From Gillisella vitis (GTDB lineage: Bacteria; Pseudomonadota; Alphaproteobacteria; Rhizobiales; Rhizobiaceae), in the NCBI RefSeq assembly GCF_021559775.1, contig NZ_CP056049.1, positions 372,001 through 436,000 on the forward strand: a DNA stretch of 64,000 nt, in the 5' to 3' direction. Both the position numbers and the translations under genes were made by a program. Positions 16,849-26,046 of the stretch are shown here, in pieces. Every line of letters begins with the position of its first letter. The first letter of the stretch is position 1. Under the pieces are notes generated by a model. It did no database searches and had not been told where the DNA came from. It saw nothing but the letters and a program-made list of their open reading frames with translations.

Positions 16849-18369
16849 TTATGCAGGATGTGCGATGGCGGTAGCACCGGCACTCGCTCCTGGAATGGCA
16901 TGGGCGAGAATGGCGCTTTCCGTCAGCTGTTCGCGCAAGATTTCAGCCGCGATCTGCCCTTCCCGCATCACCAGGACCCGGTCGGAGAGCCGGATGACTT
17001 CGGGAAGCTCGGAGGAAACGACGATGATCGAATGGCCTTCGCGGGCCAGGGCTTCGATCAATTGGTAGATCTCGGATTTTGCCCCGACATCGATGCCGCG
17101 TGTCGGCTCATCGAACAGCAGGATCTGCGATTTGGCCGCCAGCCAGCGGGCAATAATGGCCTTTTGCTGGTTGCCGCCGCTAAACAGGCGGATAGGGCGA
17201 TCAAGCTGAAACGGCCGCAGGTTGACCCGCTTCAACAAATCCTGCGCGCTGGCGCGCAGTTTTCCGGTGCGGATCAGACCGGCAGCGGAAAAGCTGGGAA
17301 GCGAAGCCAGCGCCATGTTCAGACTGACCGGGCGCAAGGGGATAATGCCTTCGCGCTTGCGCTCCTCCGGCACAAGGCCGATACCTGCGGCAATTGCGTC
17401 ACGGGGATTGCGCAGGCTGACACTCTTGCCATCGATGGTAATAGACCCCTCGCTCAGACGATCGACACCGGCGATCAGCCGCAGCAATTCCGTGCGCCCC
17501 GAGCCGACCAGCCCGGCAATGCCCAACACTTCACCCCTTTTCAGGGTGAAGGAGACATTTTTGATCTTGGTGGCTGAAGACAGGTTGCTGGCTTGCAGCC
17601 TGACCTGATCAGTTACGAAGGAATGATGGGTTTCCTGCATCAGTTCACGCCCGACCATCATGGCAATGACCTGTTTTTCCGATGTGGTTTTCATGTCAAC
17701 GATGCCAACGAGCTTGCCATCTCGCATGACGCTGGCGCGCTGGCAGATACGGAAAACCTCGTCCATCTTATGCGAAACATAAATAATCGACACGCCGCTG
17801 GCCGAGAGATCGGCAATCACCTCAGCCAGCCGGTCGAACTCGCTCGGCGTCAAGCTGGAGGTCGGCTCATCCATGGCGATGACCTTGGCCTTGTCGAGCA
17901 GGGCGCGGCCGATCTCGACAATCTGCCGCTGCGCGACTTTCAGGCTGGAGATGGGCGCGGAAACGTCGATGCTGCGGTCGATCATCGACAGCGCTTCGGC
18001 GGCCCGCTGTTCCTGCTCCCGGCGCGAAACGAAAAGCCCGCCCATATGGGTCAGCGAATGGCCAAGAAACATGTTCTGGGCAACACTCAGATGCGGCACC
18101 TGTTGAAGTTCCTGATGGATCATCGCAATGCCAGCCTGTCTTGCATCCTGCGGCTTGCGAAACGCGACAGCTTCGCCATCGACGAAAACACTGCCGGAGG
18201 TTGGCCGGAAGACGCCGGACAGAATGCGCAGAAGCGTTGATTTTCCGGCGCCGTTTTCACCCAGCAGCCCGTGAATTTCTCCGGGAGCAACGTCAAAGCT
18301 CACATCCGTCAGCGCGTTGACGCCCGGAAAGCTCTTGGAGATTGTTTCAAATCCCAGTCTAGGCACCAT
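16849..18369 (-). CDS. Sugar ABC transporter ATP-binding protein (RbsA family, tandem domains)
   Basis: A 506-residue ATPase with two nucleotide-binding domains. The N-terminal one is complete (GENGAGKSTLLRILSG, Walker B VIAMDEPTSSL). The C-terminal one has the degenerate phosphate loop GLVGSGRTELLRLIAG typical of RbsA/MglA, with signature LFSGGNQQKAIIARWL. Only one site is expected to hydrolyse ATP fully. The gene stands between the binding-protein and permease genes. Confidence 0.93.
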   Translation of the reverse strand: MVPRLGFETISKSFPGVNALTDVSFDVAPGEIHGLLGENGAGKSTLLRILSGVFRPTSGSVFVDGEAVAFRKPQDARQAGIAMIHQELQQVPHLSVAQNMFLGHSLTHMGGLFVSRREQEQRAAEALSMIDRSIDVSAPISSLKVAQRQIVEIGRALLDKAKVIAMDEPTSSLTPSEFDRLAEVIADLSASGVSIIYVSHKMDEVFRICQRASVMRDGKLVGIVDMKTTSEKQVIAMMVGRELMQETHHSFVTDQVRLQASNLSSATKIKNVSFTLKRGEVLGIAGLVGSGRTELLRLIAGVDRLSEGSITIDGKSVSLRNPRDAIAAGIGLVPEERKREGIIPLRPVSLNMALASLPSFSAAGLIRTGKLRASAQDLLKRVNLRPFQLDRPIRLFSGGNQQKAIIARWLAAKSQILLFDEPTRGIDVGAKSEIYQLIEALAREGHSIIVVSSELPEVIRLSDRVLVMREGQIAAEILREQLTESAILAHAIPGASAGATAIAHPA

Positions 18370-18391
18370 CTCTTACCTCCTCCTGCAAGAC

Positions 18392-18424
18392 ACGCACTGC
18401 CAGCCCTGAAAGCTGGCAGTGCGT
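18392..18424 (-). promoter_or_regulatory. Strong stem-loop after the binding-protein gene
   Basis: ACGCACTGCCAGC (18392-18404) and GCTGGCAGTGCGT (18412-18424) pair over 13 bp with a 7-base loop, nine bases after the stop of the binding-protein gene and before the ATPase gene. No T-tract follows, so partial read-through and mRNA protection are more likely than full termination. Confidence 0.75.
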
Positions 18425-18433
18425 TAACCTCGA

Positions 18434-19498
18434 TTATTTTGCAGCCTTGGCATCTTCCATCAGCACGGCGCGCACATCGACGCCCTTGCCTTGGTAGCGG
18501 GCGAGGTTGTCGGCGGTGATCAGCGCCTGAGGCGTGGCGACGACGCGCGGCAATTTCTGGCCGGCAACGAGCCGAAGGGCTGTTTCCATGGCCACTTCAC
18601 CTGTTAGAACCGGAAAGCTATCGACGGTGCCGGTCAGTTCGCCTGCCTTGATCGAGGCGTAGGCGTCTGAAATACCGTCAGTGCCGAAGACAGCGACCTT
18701 GCCCGCAAGCCCTGCCGCCTTGACGGCTTCGACCACGCCCAATGCCATGCCGTCATTGTTGGCATAGAAGCCGATAAGATCGGGGTGTTGGTTGAGGATG
18801 TTGGTCGCGGCATCGTAGGAGGTCTGCCGGTCCCAATTGCCTGGAACGCTGGCGACGATCTTGAAACTGCCGTTTTCACCGATGGTGGATTTAAAGCCGT
18901 CGGTGCGTTGCACGGCGGCATAAACACCGGCCTGGCCCTCGATGATCGCCACCTTGCCACCCTGCGGACGGTTGGTGATGAACCATTTGGCGACGCGCAC
19001 GCCGTTGTCGCGCTGAACATTGCCGACATAGTGCTCGGCCTGCGGGATCACGGCATCATTGACGTCAACGACCGGAATATTGGCGGCCTTGGCCTGTTCG
19101 ATCACCGGTTGGAGATTGGAATCCGTCTGCGGCGACACCAGCAGAACGTTATAGCCTTGGGTGATCATCCCCTCAGCAATCGTCAACTGGCCAAGCTGGT
19201 CGCCTTCGCTTTGCGCCGCCTGATAGGCGACCGGAACGTTCTTGGCCTTGCCGAACGCGGCATAGCCCTCACCGAGCGACCGCCAGTATTCGTTGGTCAG
19301 TGTCTTTGAGACGGCGCCCGCCTTGGTGCCGTCGGGAAGCTTCGGAAAGGGGCCGAACTTTGCTTCCAGCTGCGACCAGTCCATGCGGTCTTTTTCAGTG
19401 TCGGAATTGAGTGGGGCAAGCTGCTGCGCAAAGGCTGCGCTGAACAGGAAGCTGGCAGCAAGGCCAGTGGCAAGCGTCAGTTTCATCATGGTCTTCAT
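18434..19498 (-). CDS. Sugar ABC transporter, periplasmic substrate-binding protein
   Basis: A 354-residue binding protein of the type I fold (RbsB/TorT-like). The start at 19498 follows GGGAGGAACCG. A signal peptide ends after SAAFA near residue 25. The mature chain shows IAEGMITQGYNVLLVSPQTD and NIPVVDVND in the hinge, then IGFYANNDGMALGVVEAVKA. It is expressed with the ATPase and permease genes downstream, after a strong hairpin. The ligand is presumably a substrate of the adjacent isomerase. Confidence 0.9.
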   Translation of the reverse strand: MKTMMKLTLATGLAASFLFSAAFAQQLAPLNSDTEKDRMDWSQLEAKFGPFPKLPDGTKAGAVSKTLTNEYWRSLGEGYAAFGKAKNVPVAYQAAQSEGDQLGQLTIAEGMITQGYNVLLVSPQTDSNLQPVIEQAKAANIPVVDVNDAVIPQAEHYVGNVQRDNGVRVAKWFITNRPQGGKVAIIEGQAGVYAAVQRTDGFKSTIGENGSFKIVASVPGNWDRQTSYDAATNILNQHPDLIGFYANNDGMALGVVEAVKAAGLAGKVAVFGTDGISDAYASIKAGELTGTVDSFPVLTGEVAMETALRLVAGQKLPRVVATPQALITADNLARYQGKGVDVRAVLMEDAKAAK

Positions 19499-19524
19499 CG
19501 GTTCCTCCCAGGTGGTATCATCAA

Positions 19525-19541
19525 GCATGCCTCCGGCATGC
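19525..19541 (-). promoter_or_regulatory. Short stem-loop between isomerase and binding-protein genes
   Basis: GCATGCC (19525-19531) and GGCATGC (19535-19541) pair perfectly around three bases in the 91-bp gap. It could protect or attenuate the transcript between the two genes. Confidence 0.35.
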
Positions 19542-19589
19542 CTTTGGTTACAAAGGTCTGAAATCTCGGGGTATTTGGAATTGCGGGCC

Positions 19590-20570
19590 TTAGCCCAGCA
19601 TCAGTTCCTGAACGATGGCCTGCGCGGACACGGCATCCTGACGGTCGATGGCGCCCGAAAGACGATTGTCCTGATCGAGGCGATCGACAATCCGCAGCAT
19701 GCGCTTGACGGTCTGGATATTGACCTCGCATTCGTGGACGGGATCGAGACCCGTCATGTCCGGGAACGTGTCGAAGTAGATGGCGCCATCATAGCCGTCC
19801 TTGCGGATCTGGCGCAGAAGCTCGATGGTCTGCTGGGTGTGGACCGCGCCCACCATCAGGCCATCGTCGCGCTTGGCATAGCCATCGTTCAGATGCACAC
19901 CGAGAACGCGGCTATGGCGGGCAATCAAGGCGGCGGCAAAGGCTGGCTGTTCATCGGCGTAGAGAACGTGGGCAAAGTCCAGCGTCACACCAAGATTGGG
20001 CATATCGACATCCCTGATGGCCAGCAATGTCGTTGCCGCATCTGGCATCAGGCTGTAGGACCGAGGTTCGTTTGGCTTGTACTCGATGCTGATCTGGCAA
20101 TCCGGATCATGGGCGCAAACTTCACGAATTCCGTCAATTTCGTGTTGCCACAGGGTGTGATAGTCGGCCTGGAAGGCGTAATCGAATCCATCCTGGCCGA
20201 GCCAGAGCGTCATCAGCCTGCTACCTGCGGCGCGGGCCGCATCGATCCCTGCCTTGGTGAGATCGATGGCTTCCCGCCGGACTGCCGGATCGGGATTGGT
20301 GAATGCGCCGATCTTGAAGGCGGGATTGGTGTAATAGCGCATGGCAAACCCATTGATTGCCAGGCCCATATCGCCGATCTGGCGGGCCAAAACAGCAGGG
20401 TCTTCGCCAACATGATCGGGATAATTGAGATCGAGATCCGTTAGCCCATCGACTTTTGCGGCACGCTTTGCCATTTGCAGCATGGTCGGCTTGCCGGACA
20501 GGTCCGGCCATTCTGCCTTTGGGCAGGAGGCAAAGGAATTCAGGCGGGTTGCAAATTTCAGCTGGGTCAC
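19590..20570 (-). CDS. Sugar phosphate isomerase/epimerase (xylose-isomerase-like TIM barrel)
   Basis: A 326-residue TIM-barrel protein of the AP-endonuclease-2/xylose-isomerase-like superfamily, starting at GTG. Metal-ligand candidates are the glutamate in ISIEYKPNEP, the aspartate and histidine in GVTLDFAHVLY, and the aspartate in VHLNDGY. Such enzymes isomerise or epimerise ketoses and aldoses with a divalent metal. It heads the operon containing the RbsABC-type importer, RpiR regulator and PfkB kinase, and a candidate operator lies just upstream. The exact sugar is unknown. Confidence 0.85.
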   Translation of the reverse strand: MTQLKFATRLNSFASCPKAEWPDLSGKPTMLQMAKRAAKVDGLTDLDLNYPDHVGEDPAVLARQIGDMGLAINGFAMRYYTNPAFKIGAFTNPDPAVRREAIDLTKAGIDAARAAGSRLMTLWLGQDGFDYAFQADYHTLWQHEIDGIREVCAHDPDCQISIEYKPNEPRSYSLMPDAATTLLAIRDVDMPNLGVTLDFAHVLYADEQPAFAAALIARHSRVLGVHLNDGYAKRDDGLMVGAVHTQQTIELLRQIRKDGYDGAIYFDTFPDMTGLDPVHECEVNIQTVKRMLRIVDRLDQDNRLSGAIDRQDAVSAQAIVQELMLG

Positions 20571-20603
20571 GGCTCTGGCTCACTTTGATCACTACACTTC
20601 ATA

Positions 20604-20631
20604 CTTCACAAAATAATTGTGATTTGTAAAG
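20604..20631. promoter_or_regulatory. Candidate 28-bp operator, copy A
   Basis: The element starts with CTTCACA and ends with TGTAAAG, which are near reverse complements, around an AT-rich core. It lies 34 bp upstream of the isomerase start. A 28-bp element with the same ends and spacing lies at 27260-27287 in front of the second importer operon. The RpiR regulator encoded in the isomerase operon is the obvious candidate to bind both. Confidence 0.5.
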
Positions 20632-20673
20632 TAAAAAATCTCTTAGACCCCAGTGAATTGCCTGGAGCCGACC

Positions 20674-21600
20674 TCAGCCACGCAGCAATGCCTCGATTTC
20701 GCTGCGCTCCGGCATGGCGGGCGCGGTTCCCCGGCGGGTCACGGCGATGCCCGCCGTCGCACATCCAAACCGGACCGCGTCGAGCGGAGTAAACCCATCG
20801 GCAAGCGCTGCGGCAAAACCGCCGACGAAGGCGTCCCCTGCCCCTGTCGTATCGATGACAGGCCCGGCTGCAATGGCCGGAACCGCCACCGAGGCATCGT
20901 GGCTATGAAACAACACGCCTCTGCTGCCGAGCGTGATGATGGCAGTACCGACACCGCGCTCCAGAAGCACATCCCCCGCCCGCTTAGCATCTTCAATCGT
21001 ATTGAGCGGAAAGCCAACCAATGCGGCGGCTTCGGTTTCGTTGGGAATGATATAGTCGCATAGCGGATAGATCGCGTCTGGAAACGGCTCGGCGGGGGCG
21101 GGGTTGAAGATCGTGGTGACGCCAGCCTTACGGGCGATCATCAGCCCGTGGTGGGCCGCCTCGGCAGGCTGCTCCAGCTGCGTCACGAAAATCGCGCTGG
21201 TCTCGATGGTTTGCCGCGCCGCCTCGACATCCTCAATGGTAATGGTTCCGGCTGCACCTGGATAGACGATGATGGCATTGTCGCCCGTCTTGTCGTTGAC
21301 ATAGATGAATGCGGCACCGGTGGGCTGGTCGTCCATAATGGTCAGTTTTGGCAGGACACCCGCATCCGCATAGGTCTTCAACGCCAGATCACCGAACGTG
21401 TCGCGGCCGATCTTCGAGATGAAGGAGACGTTCGCGCCCTCCCCGGCCCTTGCTGCCGCAACCGCCTGGTTGGAGCCCTTGCCGCCCGGCCCGACGGAAA
21501 AGCCGCTGCCGGTGATCGTCTCGCCCACCACCGGCAATCGCGCCGCAAGATAAGCGGTATCGGCAACAAAGATTCCAAGTATCGAAACGCCCTTGCCCAT
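20674..21600 (-). CDS. Ribokinase
   Basis: A 308-residue PfkB-family kinase close to ribokinase: GPGGKGSNQAVAAARAG near residue 40 and IDTTGAGDAFVGGFAAALAD near residue 250, with the GAGD catalytic aspartate. AAGGAGGG precedes the ATG, seven bases after the stop of the RbsD-like gene, so the two are co-translated. RbsD plus ribokinase is the classic pair that converts the sugar to the kinase-competent anomer and phosphorylates it. It closes the MalEFGK-type importer operon. Confidence 0.88.
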   Translation of the reverse strand: MGKGVSILGIFVADTAYLAARLPVVGETITGSGFSVGPGGKGSNQAVAAARAGEGANVSFISKIGRDTFGDLALKTYADAGVLPKLTIMDDQPTGAAFIYVNDKTGDNAIIVYPGAAGTITIEDVEAARQTIETSAIFVTQLEQPAEAAHHGLMIARKAGVTTIFNPAPAEPFPDAIYPLCDYIIPNETEAAALVGFPLNTIEDAKRAGDVLLERGVGTAIITLGSRGVLFHSHDASVAVPAIAAGPVIDTTGAGDAFVGGFAAALADGFTPLDAVRFGCATAGIAVTRRGTAPAMPERSEIEALLRG

Positions 21601-21610
21601 CCTGCCCTCC

Positions 21611-22066
21611 TTATGCTCCAGCCGGTGGGATGACGCCCTTGGTGAACAGGAAGCAGCCGTAGAAGCGGGTTTCGCCGGTTGAAATCACACAATAGGCCTT
21701 CTTTGCAAGATCGTAGAATGCAAACCGCTCGATGCCGTACATCGGCGACGGCTTGCCCTCGGCGCGGTCGATTTCCACTTGGACCTCGCGTTGCACCGGC
21801 TGAATGTCGTCCGGGGCACCCATAACTTCCATACGACCTGCCGAATTTTGCAAGGGTGTATCGAGCGGCAAAACCGACAGCAGGACGCGCACAGCTTCTG
21901 CGGCGGATAGATTAGCCATGGAGAGCGGACGGCCCAGCACGGTTTGGCGCGCCACGCTATCGCTGGGGAAATTGGTATCGGAAATCACAAGTGTATCGCC
22001 ATGCCCCATGGATCGCAGCGCATGCAGCACGTCGGCATTCAAGGCAGGATGAAGATTTTTCAGCAT
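21611..22066 (-). CDS. RbsD/FucU-family sugar mutarotase
   Basis: A 151-residue protein of the RbsD/FucU family, which interconverts anomers of pyranose and furanose sugars. The signature LHALRSMGHGDTLVISDTNF contains the conserved histidine and aspartate, and the C-terminal end FYGCFLFTKGVI matches FucU. It is placed between the importer and ribokinase genes, so it probably supplies the correct anomer to the kinase. A paralogue lies at 27486-27926 on the other strand. Confidence 0.88.
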   Translation of the reverse strand: MLKNLHPALNADVLHALRSMGHGDTLVISDTNFPSDSVARQTVLGRPLSMANLSAAEAVRVLLSVLPLDTPLQNSAGRMEVMGAPDDIQPVQREVQVEIDRAEGKPSPMYGIERFAFYDLAKKAYCVISTGETRFYGCFLFTKGVIPPAGA

Positions 22067-22107
22067 GGGACACTCCTTGTTTAACTTAACTTACTACAAT
22101 GACTGGC

Positions 22108-23040
22108 CTATTTGACCGCACCGGCGGTCAAGCCCTTGACGATATAGCGCTCCAGGAAAATACCGACCAGGACAAGCGGCATGATGGCGGCGGTGGCGAT
22201 AGCGGCCATGGACCACCAATTGATCCCTTGCGAGCCAGTCTGGCTGGCCACCATGACGGGCAGCGTCTTGGCGTTCGAACTGGTCAGGAGCGCTGCGAAG
22301 AAATATTCGTTCCAGCAGAGAATAACCGACAGGATGAAGGCGGCCACCATTCCTGGGAGGGCGATGGGCAGGACGATTCGCATAAACGCCCCCCAGATCG
22401 AGCAGCCATCGACAAGGGCTGCCTGCTCGAGTTCGACGGGGATCGTGTCGAACTGGTCACGCATGATCCAGATGACGATGGGCAGTACCATCAGCGTGTA
22501 TACCAGAACGAGACCGGTCAGAGTATCCAGCAGCATCAGGTGTTTATAGAGCACCAGAAACGGCATGGCGAGCACGACGGGTGGCAGGATCAATTGGGAC
22601 AGGAAGAAGAACGAGATATCCTTGTTACGCAACCAGAGAAATTTGTAGGAAAACCGGCTAAGGCCATAGGCCGCCAGCGATCCGATCACCACAGCCAGAA
22701 ACGAGGCTCCAGCCGAGGCGACGACGCTGTTGAAGAAGCGCCGCATGAATTCGTCGCGCACTGTCGAGGCCACGAATATCGTGTCCGGCGAAAGGCCGAG
22801 CGAGCGCCAGCCCTTCCAGTCCGGCGTAAAATCCACGAAGGGAATGAGGTGGCCCTGGGTGACATTGACGGCGGTCTTGAAGGATGTCGTGATGGTCCAG
22901 TAGATCGGAAACAGGGAGATAAAGGCCCAGAACACCAAGGCGGCATAAATCAGCAGACTGCTTGTCAGAAATTGAAGGCGACGAAACCGGGGTTCGGCTC
23001 GGCTTTCAGGGCCGTTATGGCTGGTGCTTGTGTTTGCCAT
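22108..23040 (-). CDS. Carbohydrate ABC transporter permease (MalG type)
   Basis: A 310-residue inner-membrane permease with six expected helices. The EAA loop is LEQAALVDGCSIWGAFMRIV followed by LP, as in MalG-like subunits. The N-terminal 30 residues are polar. It pairs with the MalF-type subunit encoded 10 bp upstream, and its ATPase is encoded at the head of the operon. Confidence 0.92.
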   Translation of the reverse strand: MANTSTSHNGPESRAEPRFRRLQFLTSSLLIYAALVFWAFISLFPIYWTITTSFKTAVNVTQGHLIPFVDFTPDWKGWRSLGLSPDTIFVASTVRDEFMRRFFNSVVASAGASFLAVVIGSLAAYGLSRFSYKFLWLRNKDISFFFLSQLILPPVVLAMPFLVLYKHLMLLDTLTGLVLVYTLMVLPIVIWIMRDQFDTIPVELEQAALVDGCSIWGAFMRIVLPIALPGMVAAFILSVILCWNEYFFAALLTSSNAKTLPVMVASQTGSQGINWWSMAAIATAAIMPLVLVGIFLERYIVKGLTAGAVK

Positions 23041-23050
23041 GGTCGGTGCC

Positions 23051-24160
23051 TCAGTTGGAACGTTGCAGCCAGCGGCTCGTCACCTTGAGGATGAGCGAGA
23101 CGAAGATAATGATGATGACGAGATAGAACTCGGCCAGCATGGTGCCGTAGCCGACATTCGACCGGTCACGATATTCCCGGAAGATGAAGCTGGAGACCGT
23201 ATCTGTCGCGCCGCCGGGTCCGCCTGCGGTGACATTGATGACGATATCGGCAAGCTTCAACTGGAAAATGATCCGCAGGATAATCACGGTGACGCTGACC
23301 GGCAGCATCAGCGGAAAGGTGATTTCCTTGAAGCTCTGCCAGCCGGAAGCGCCATCGACCTTGGCGGCCTCCTTAATCTCCGTTGGCAAGGCCTGAAGCC
23401 CGGCCAGAAGCAGGATCATCATGAAGGGGATCGAGACCCAGGCATCCATGGCCATCAGCGAGAGACGGGCAAGCCATGGGGTCGAGAAAAACGCGGGGTT
23501 GTCCCATCCGAGATGCCGGGCAAGCGTTGCCGCCGGGCCGAAGCGATATTCCATCAGCGATTTGCCGATCATCCAGCTGACGGCAACCGGGCTCAACATC
23601 AGCGGCAGAAGGAAGGCGACGCGAAAGAACTTCCGGGCCTTGATTTCGGCGTTCAAAAGCAGCGCGAGGCCAAAGGCAATGGCATATTGCACAAGAACCG
23701 CCAGAACATAATAGACCATGTTCAACAGCGCGTTCCAGAAATAAAAGTCAGCAAACAGCGTGCGTAAGTTGTCGATGCCGTTGAAGCGCCGCCCTGCGGC
23801 AGCGCTGAGGTTCCAGTCGGTGAAGGCAATATAGAGGCCGAACACCGTGGGAAATACCACCATGGCGACCGTAAACAGCACCGCCGGCAGAACGAACACG
23901 GCCCGCTGGCCAGCTTCGCCACGGATCATGATCTGCGCGGCGCACAGAGCCACGGCCCAGACGATATAGGCATAGAGCAAGGGACGCCAGCTGACGAGAC
24001 CAAGCGATGTCACCCCGGCTACATCGAGAATTTGCAGAATAAGCACGCCAAGCAGCAGCACCGTGGCCACCGTCAGCAGCAGGCGGCCACGCTTAGCGCC
24101 GGTTTGCCGCAGCGATAGCCTTTCGGTCGGGCGAATGACAGGCATGGTCGTGTCGGACAT
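23051..24160 (-). CDS. Carbohydrate ABC transporter permease (MalF type)
   Basis: A 369-residue permease, longer than usual for this class (about 300) because of an N-terminal region with two additional hydrophobic segments (LLLTVATVLLLGVLILQIL and YAYIVWAVALCAAQIMI). The start at 24160 follows AAGGG; the longer frame to 24391 runs into the binding-protein gene. The EAA loop is IKEAAKVDGASGWQSFKEIT. It forms the translocation pore with the MalG-type subunit. Confidence 0.9.
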   Translation of the reverse strand: MSDTTMPVIRPTERLSLRQTGAKRGRLLLTVATVLLLGVLILQILDVAGVTSLGLVSWRPLLYAYIVWAVALCAAQIMIRGEAGQRAVFVLPAVLFTVAMVVFPTVFGLYIAFTDWNLSAAAGRRFNGIDNLRTLFADFYFWNALLNMVYYVLAVLVQYAIAFGLALLLNAEIKARKFFRVAFLLPLMLSPVAVSWMIGKSLMEYRFGPAATLARHLGWDNPAFFSTPWLARLSLMAMDAWVSIPFMMILLLAGLQALPTEIKEAAKVDGASGWQSFKEITFPLMLPVSVTVIILRIIFQLKLADIVINVTAGGPGGATDTVSSFIFREYRDRSNVGYGTMLAEFYLVIIIIFVSLILKVTSRWLQRSN

Positions 24161-24230
24161 CAGCAAACCCTTGGGCATAGCGCCCTGCACAAAACCGTTG
24201 GCCAAAATTGGCTTTAGGCGGTCAATAGAT

Positions 24231-24296
24231 GTCAGGCGACATGGGAAAGCCGCCTGACGCCTTATGGAAATACCAGCGGCAGTTTCCTGCCGCTGG
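24231..24296 (-). promoter_or_regulatory. Two tandem stem-loops after the binding-protein gene
   Basis: CCAGCGGCAG (24273-24282) pairs with CTGCCGCTGG (24287-24296) over 10 bp with a 4-base loop, directly after the binding-protein stop at 24303. A second hairpin, GTCAGGCG (24231-24238) with CGCCTGAC (24251-24258), follows. They occupy the 142-bp gap before the MalF-type gene and probably raise binding-protein mRNA over permease mRNA. Confidence 0.75.
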
Positions 24297-24302
24297 CATG
24301 GC

Positions 24303-25964
24303 TCAAACGCCGAGCGAGGCCTTGTAGAGAGATATCTGCTTGTCGCGGCCAAGCTGATCGGTGAGTTTTTCCCAGGCCGCCGCAATCGCATCGGCGCCTT
24401 CCTGGGGCTTCACCCTTCCCGCAAACACCTTTGCCAATTCGTCTTCCGCCACGCTGTAATATTGGAAGATACCGGGAATACGTGGCTCGATGGCGGCGTT
24501 CGGATGGTTGTAGGACTTCGACTGGGAGGCGAGATAATTGCTGATGAACGCCTCCTCATAGCCCGCGGCCACCCATTCCTTGATATCGAACTGGCTCTTG
24601 CGATAGCACTGGAAGCCGGAGGGATAAGCCGCCGTCCACAAGGCGAGATCCTTGCCACCGAGATGGGCTGCCGCACTCCAAGCCGCCTTCTTTTTCTTCT
24701 CGTCCTTATCGACACGAGCCATGACGTAAACGCCCCAACCCAGATAGGCCATGTTGGGCGCATAGTTCGGCCCGCTGGCCAGCGTCTCCCATTTCCCGGT
24801 CTTGGCATTATAGACATCGTCGGAGCCGGGAAGAATGTCGAAGGCGATGGTATCGCCCACCACCGAACTATCGCTGGTTTGGGCGCTTTGCCCGACATCG
24901 CCCCACCAGGAGACCATGGAGCCGGTTCCGGCCAGAAACTGCTGGAACGCCGTCGTGCCGGGATCGGCATTCAGCTGGTCGCCGGCTTCGGAAGGCAGGG
25001 CATCGACCACGTCCTGTATAGCGCGCACCCAGGCCGGATTATTGATACGCGGCTTCATCGTATCGATGTCGAACAGCCAGGCCTTGTCATCAGGGTGCTT
25101 GGCATAGGCCGTTGCGCGACTGCCGAGGAAGTAGAAACCAAAACCACCCCAGGCCTTTGGTGCATCGAGATAGCCGATGGCATCGGCACCGGCGATTTTC
25201 TTGCCCTTGAGGAACTTGGTCGCTTCCTGCACCTGCTGCCAGGTTTTCGGCACGCCCCATTCGCCAGCATGGCCTTCGGCTTTCCAGGCCTTGGCGAGAT
25301 CGGCGTCGGTGAAATAATCCTTGCGGTAGTTGAAGTTGTGGCAATCGCCATCCACCGAAACGCGGTAGACTTTGCCACCCCAGGTGCCGACCGGGGCCTT
25401 CAGGTAATCGACGTAATCCTCCATGTCGATCTGGGCCTTCACCCAGTCCGGCATTTCCGAGGCAAGACCCTTGCCGCAGACATCGCCCTCAAACGGCGCG
25501 CCCATTTCCAGAAGGTCGAAATCCACGGTGCCGGTGGCAATCGCTTGTTGAAGACGGGGATTGTAATCGGCCTGGGCCAGGTCGATCCAGGTGATCTTCG
25601 CGCCGGTATAATCCTCCCAGGGCTTCAGGAAGCCGCGAAACAGCACATTGTGCAGATTCTGATTGTTCAGGCCCATGAAGGACAGTTCGACGCCAGCGAA
25701 CTCTCCCTTCTTGACGGTCTTCTTCGTGGCCTCCAGGCACAGCTCGCCGACCTTCTGCCAATCGGCATCGGTGGGAGAGCCTTTTCCAACGCCGGGTATT
25801 TGCAGGATCTGCATGCGCAGGGACGCCTCGTCGGCCAGTGCCGTTCCGGCATTGCCCAGCAACCCGCCGGCAGCCGCCACAGCCCCAAGGCTTGCACCGG
25901 TCTTCAGGATGGCGCGACGGCTCAGGCCTATCGCCATCATCCTCTCGTATTCGCTGACTTTCAT
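24303..25964 (-). CDS. Extracellular solute-binding protein, large, Tat-type signal
   Basis: A 553-residue binding protein, larger than the usual 400-450 residues of family 1. The N-terminus carries a twin-arginine motif (SRRAIL at 15-20) followed by a hydrophobic stretch and a cleavage site after ALA near 45, so export in folded form is likely. The mature chain contains PWEDYTGAKITWIDLAQADY and the C-terminal AALAKNG-like helices of maltose-binding-type proteins are replaced by a longer tail. It is the second gene of the MalKEFG-type operon. The ligand is unknown, but the RbsD and ribokinase genes downstream suggest a pentose or a pentose-yielding sugar. Confidence 0.88.
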   Translation of the reverse strand: MKVSEYERMMAIGLSRRAILKTGASLGAVAAAGGLLGNAGTALADEASLRMQILQIPGVGKGSPTDADWQKVGELCLEATKKTVKKGEFAGVELSFMGLNNQNLHNVLFRGFLKPWEDYTGAKITWIDLAQADYNPRLQQAIATGTVDFDLLEMGAPFEGDVCGKGLASEMPDWVKAQIDMEDYVDYLKAPVGTWGGKVYRVSVDGDCHNFNYRKDYFTDADLAKAWKAEGHAGEWGVPKTWQQVQEATKFLKGKKIAGADAIGYLDAPKAWGGFGFYFLGSRATAYAKHPDDKAWLFDIDTMKPRINNPAWVRAIQDVVDALPSEAGDQLNADPGTTAFQQFLAGTGSMVSWWGDVGQSAQTSDSSVVGDTIAFDILPGSDDVYNAKTGKWETLASGPNYAPNMAYLGWGVYVMARVDKDEKKKKAAWSAAAHLGGKDLALWTAAYPSGFQCYRKSQFDIKEWVAAGYEEAFISNYLASQSKSYNHPNAAIEPRIPGIFQYYSVAEDELAKVFAGRVKPQEGADAIAAAWEKLTDQLGRDKQISLYKASLGV

Positions 25965-26046
25965 ACCTGTCTCCTCCCTTGTTCGCCTATGTCAAATAAC
26001 TGCTTTCACATGTCCCCTCCCGTGGACGGGCGAAAGCAGGCTTCCA

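Noticed and set aside
18392..18424. Stem-loop as an intrinsic terminator
   Set aside because: No T-tract follows, and the ATPase and permease genes downstream have no other visible promoter, so read-through must occur.
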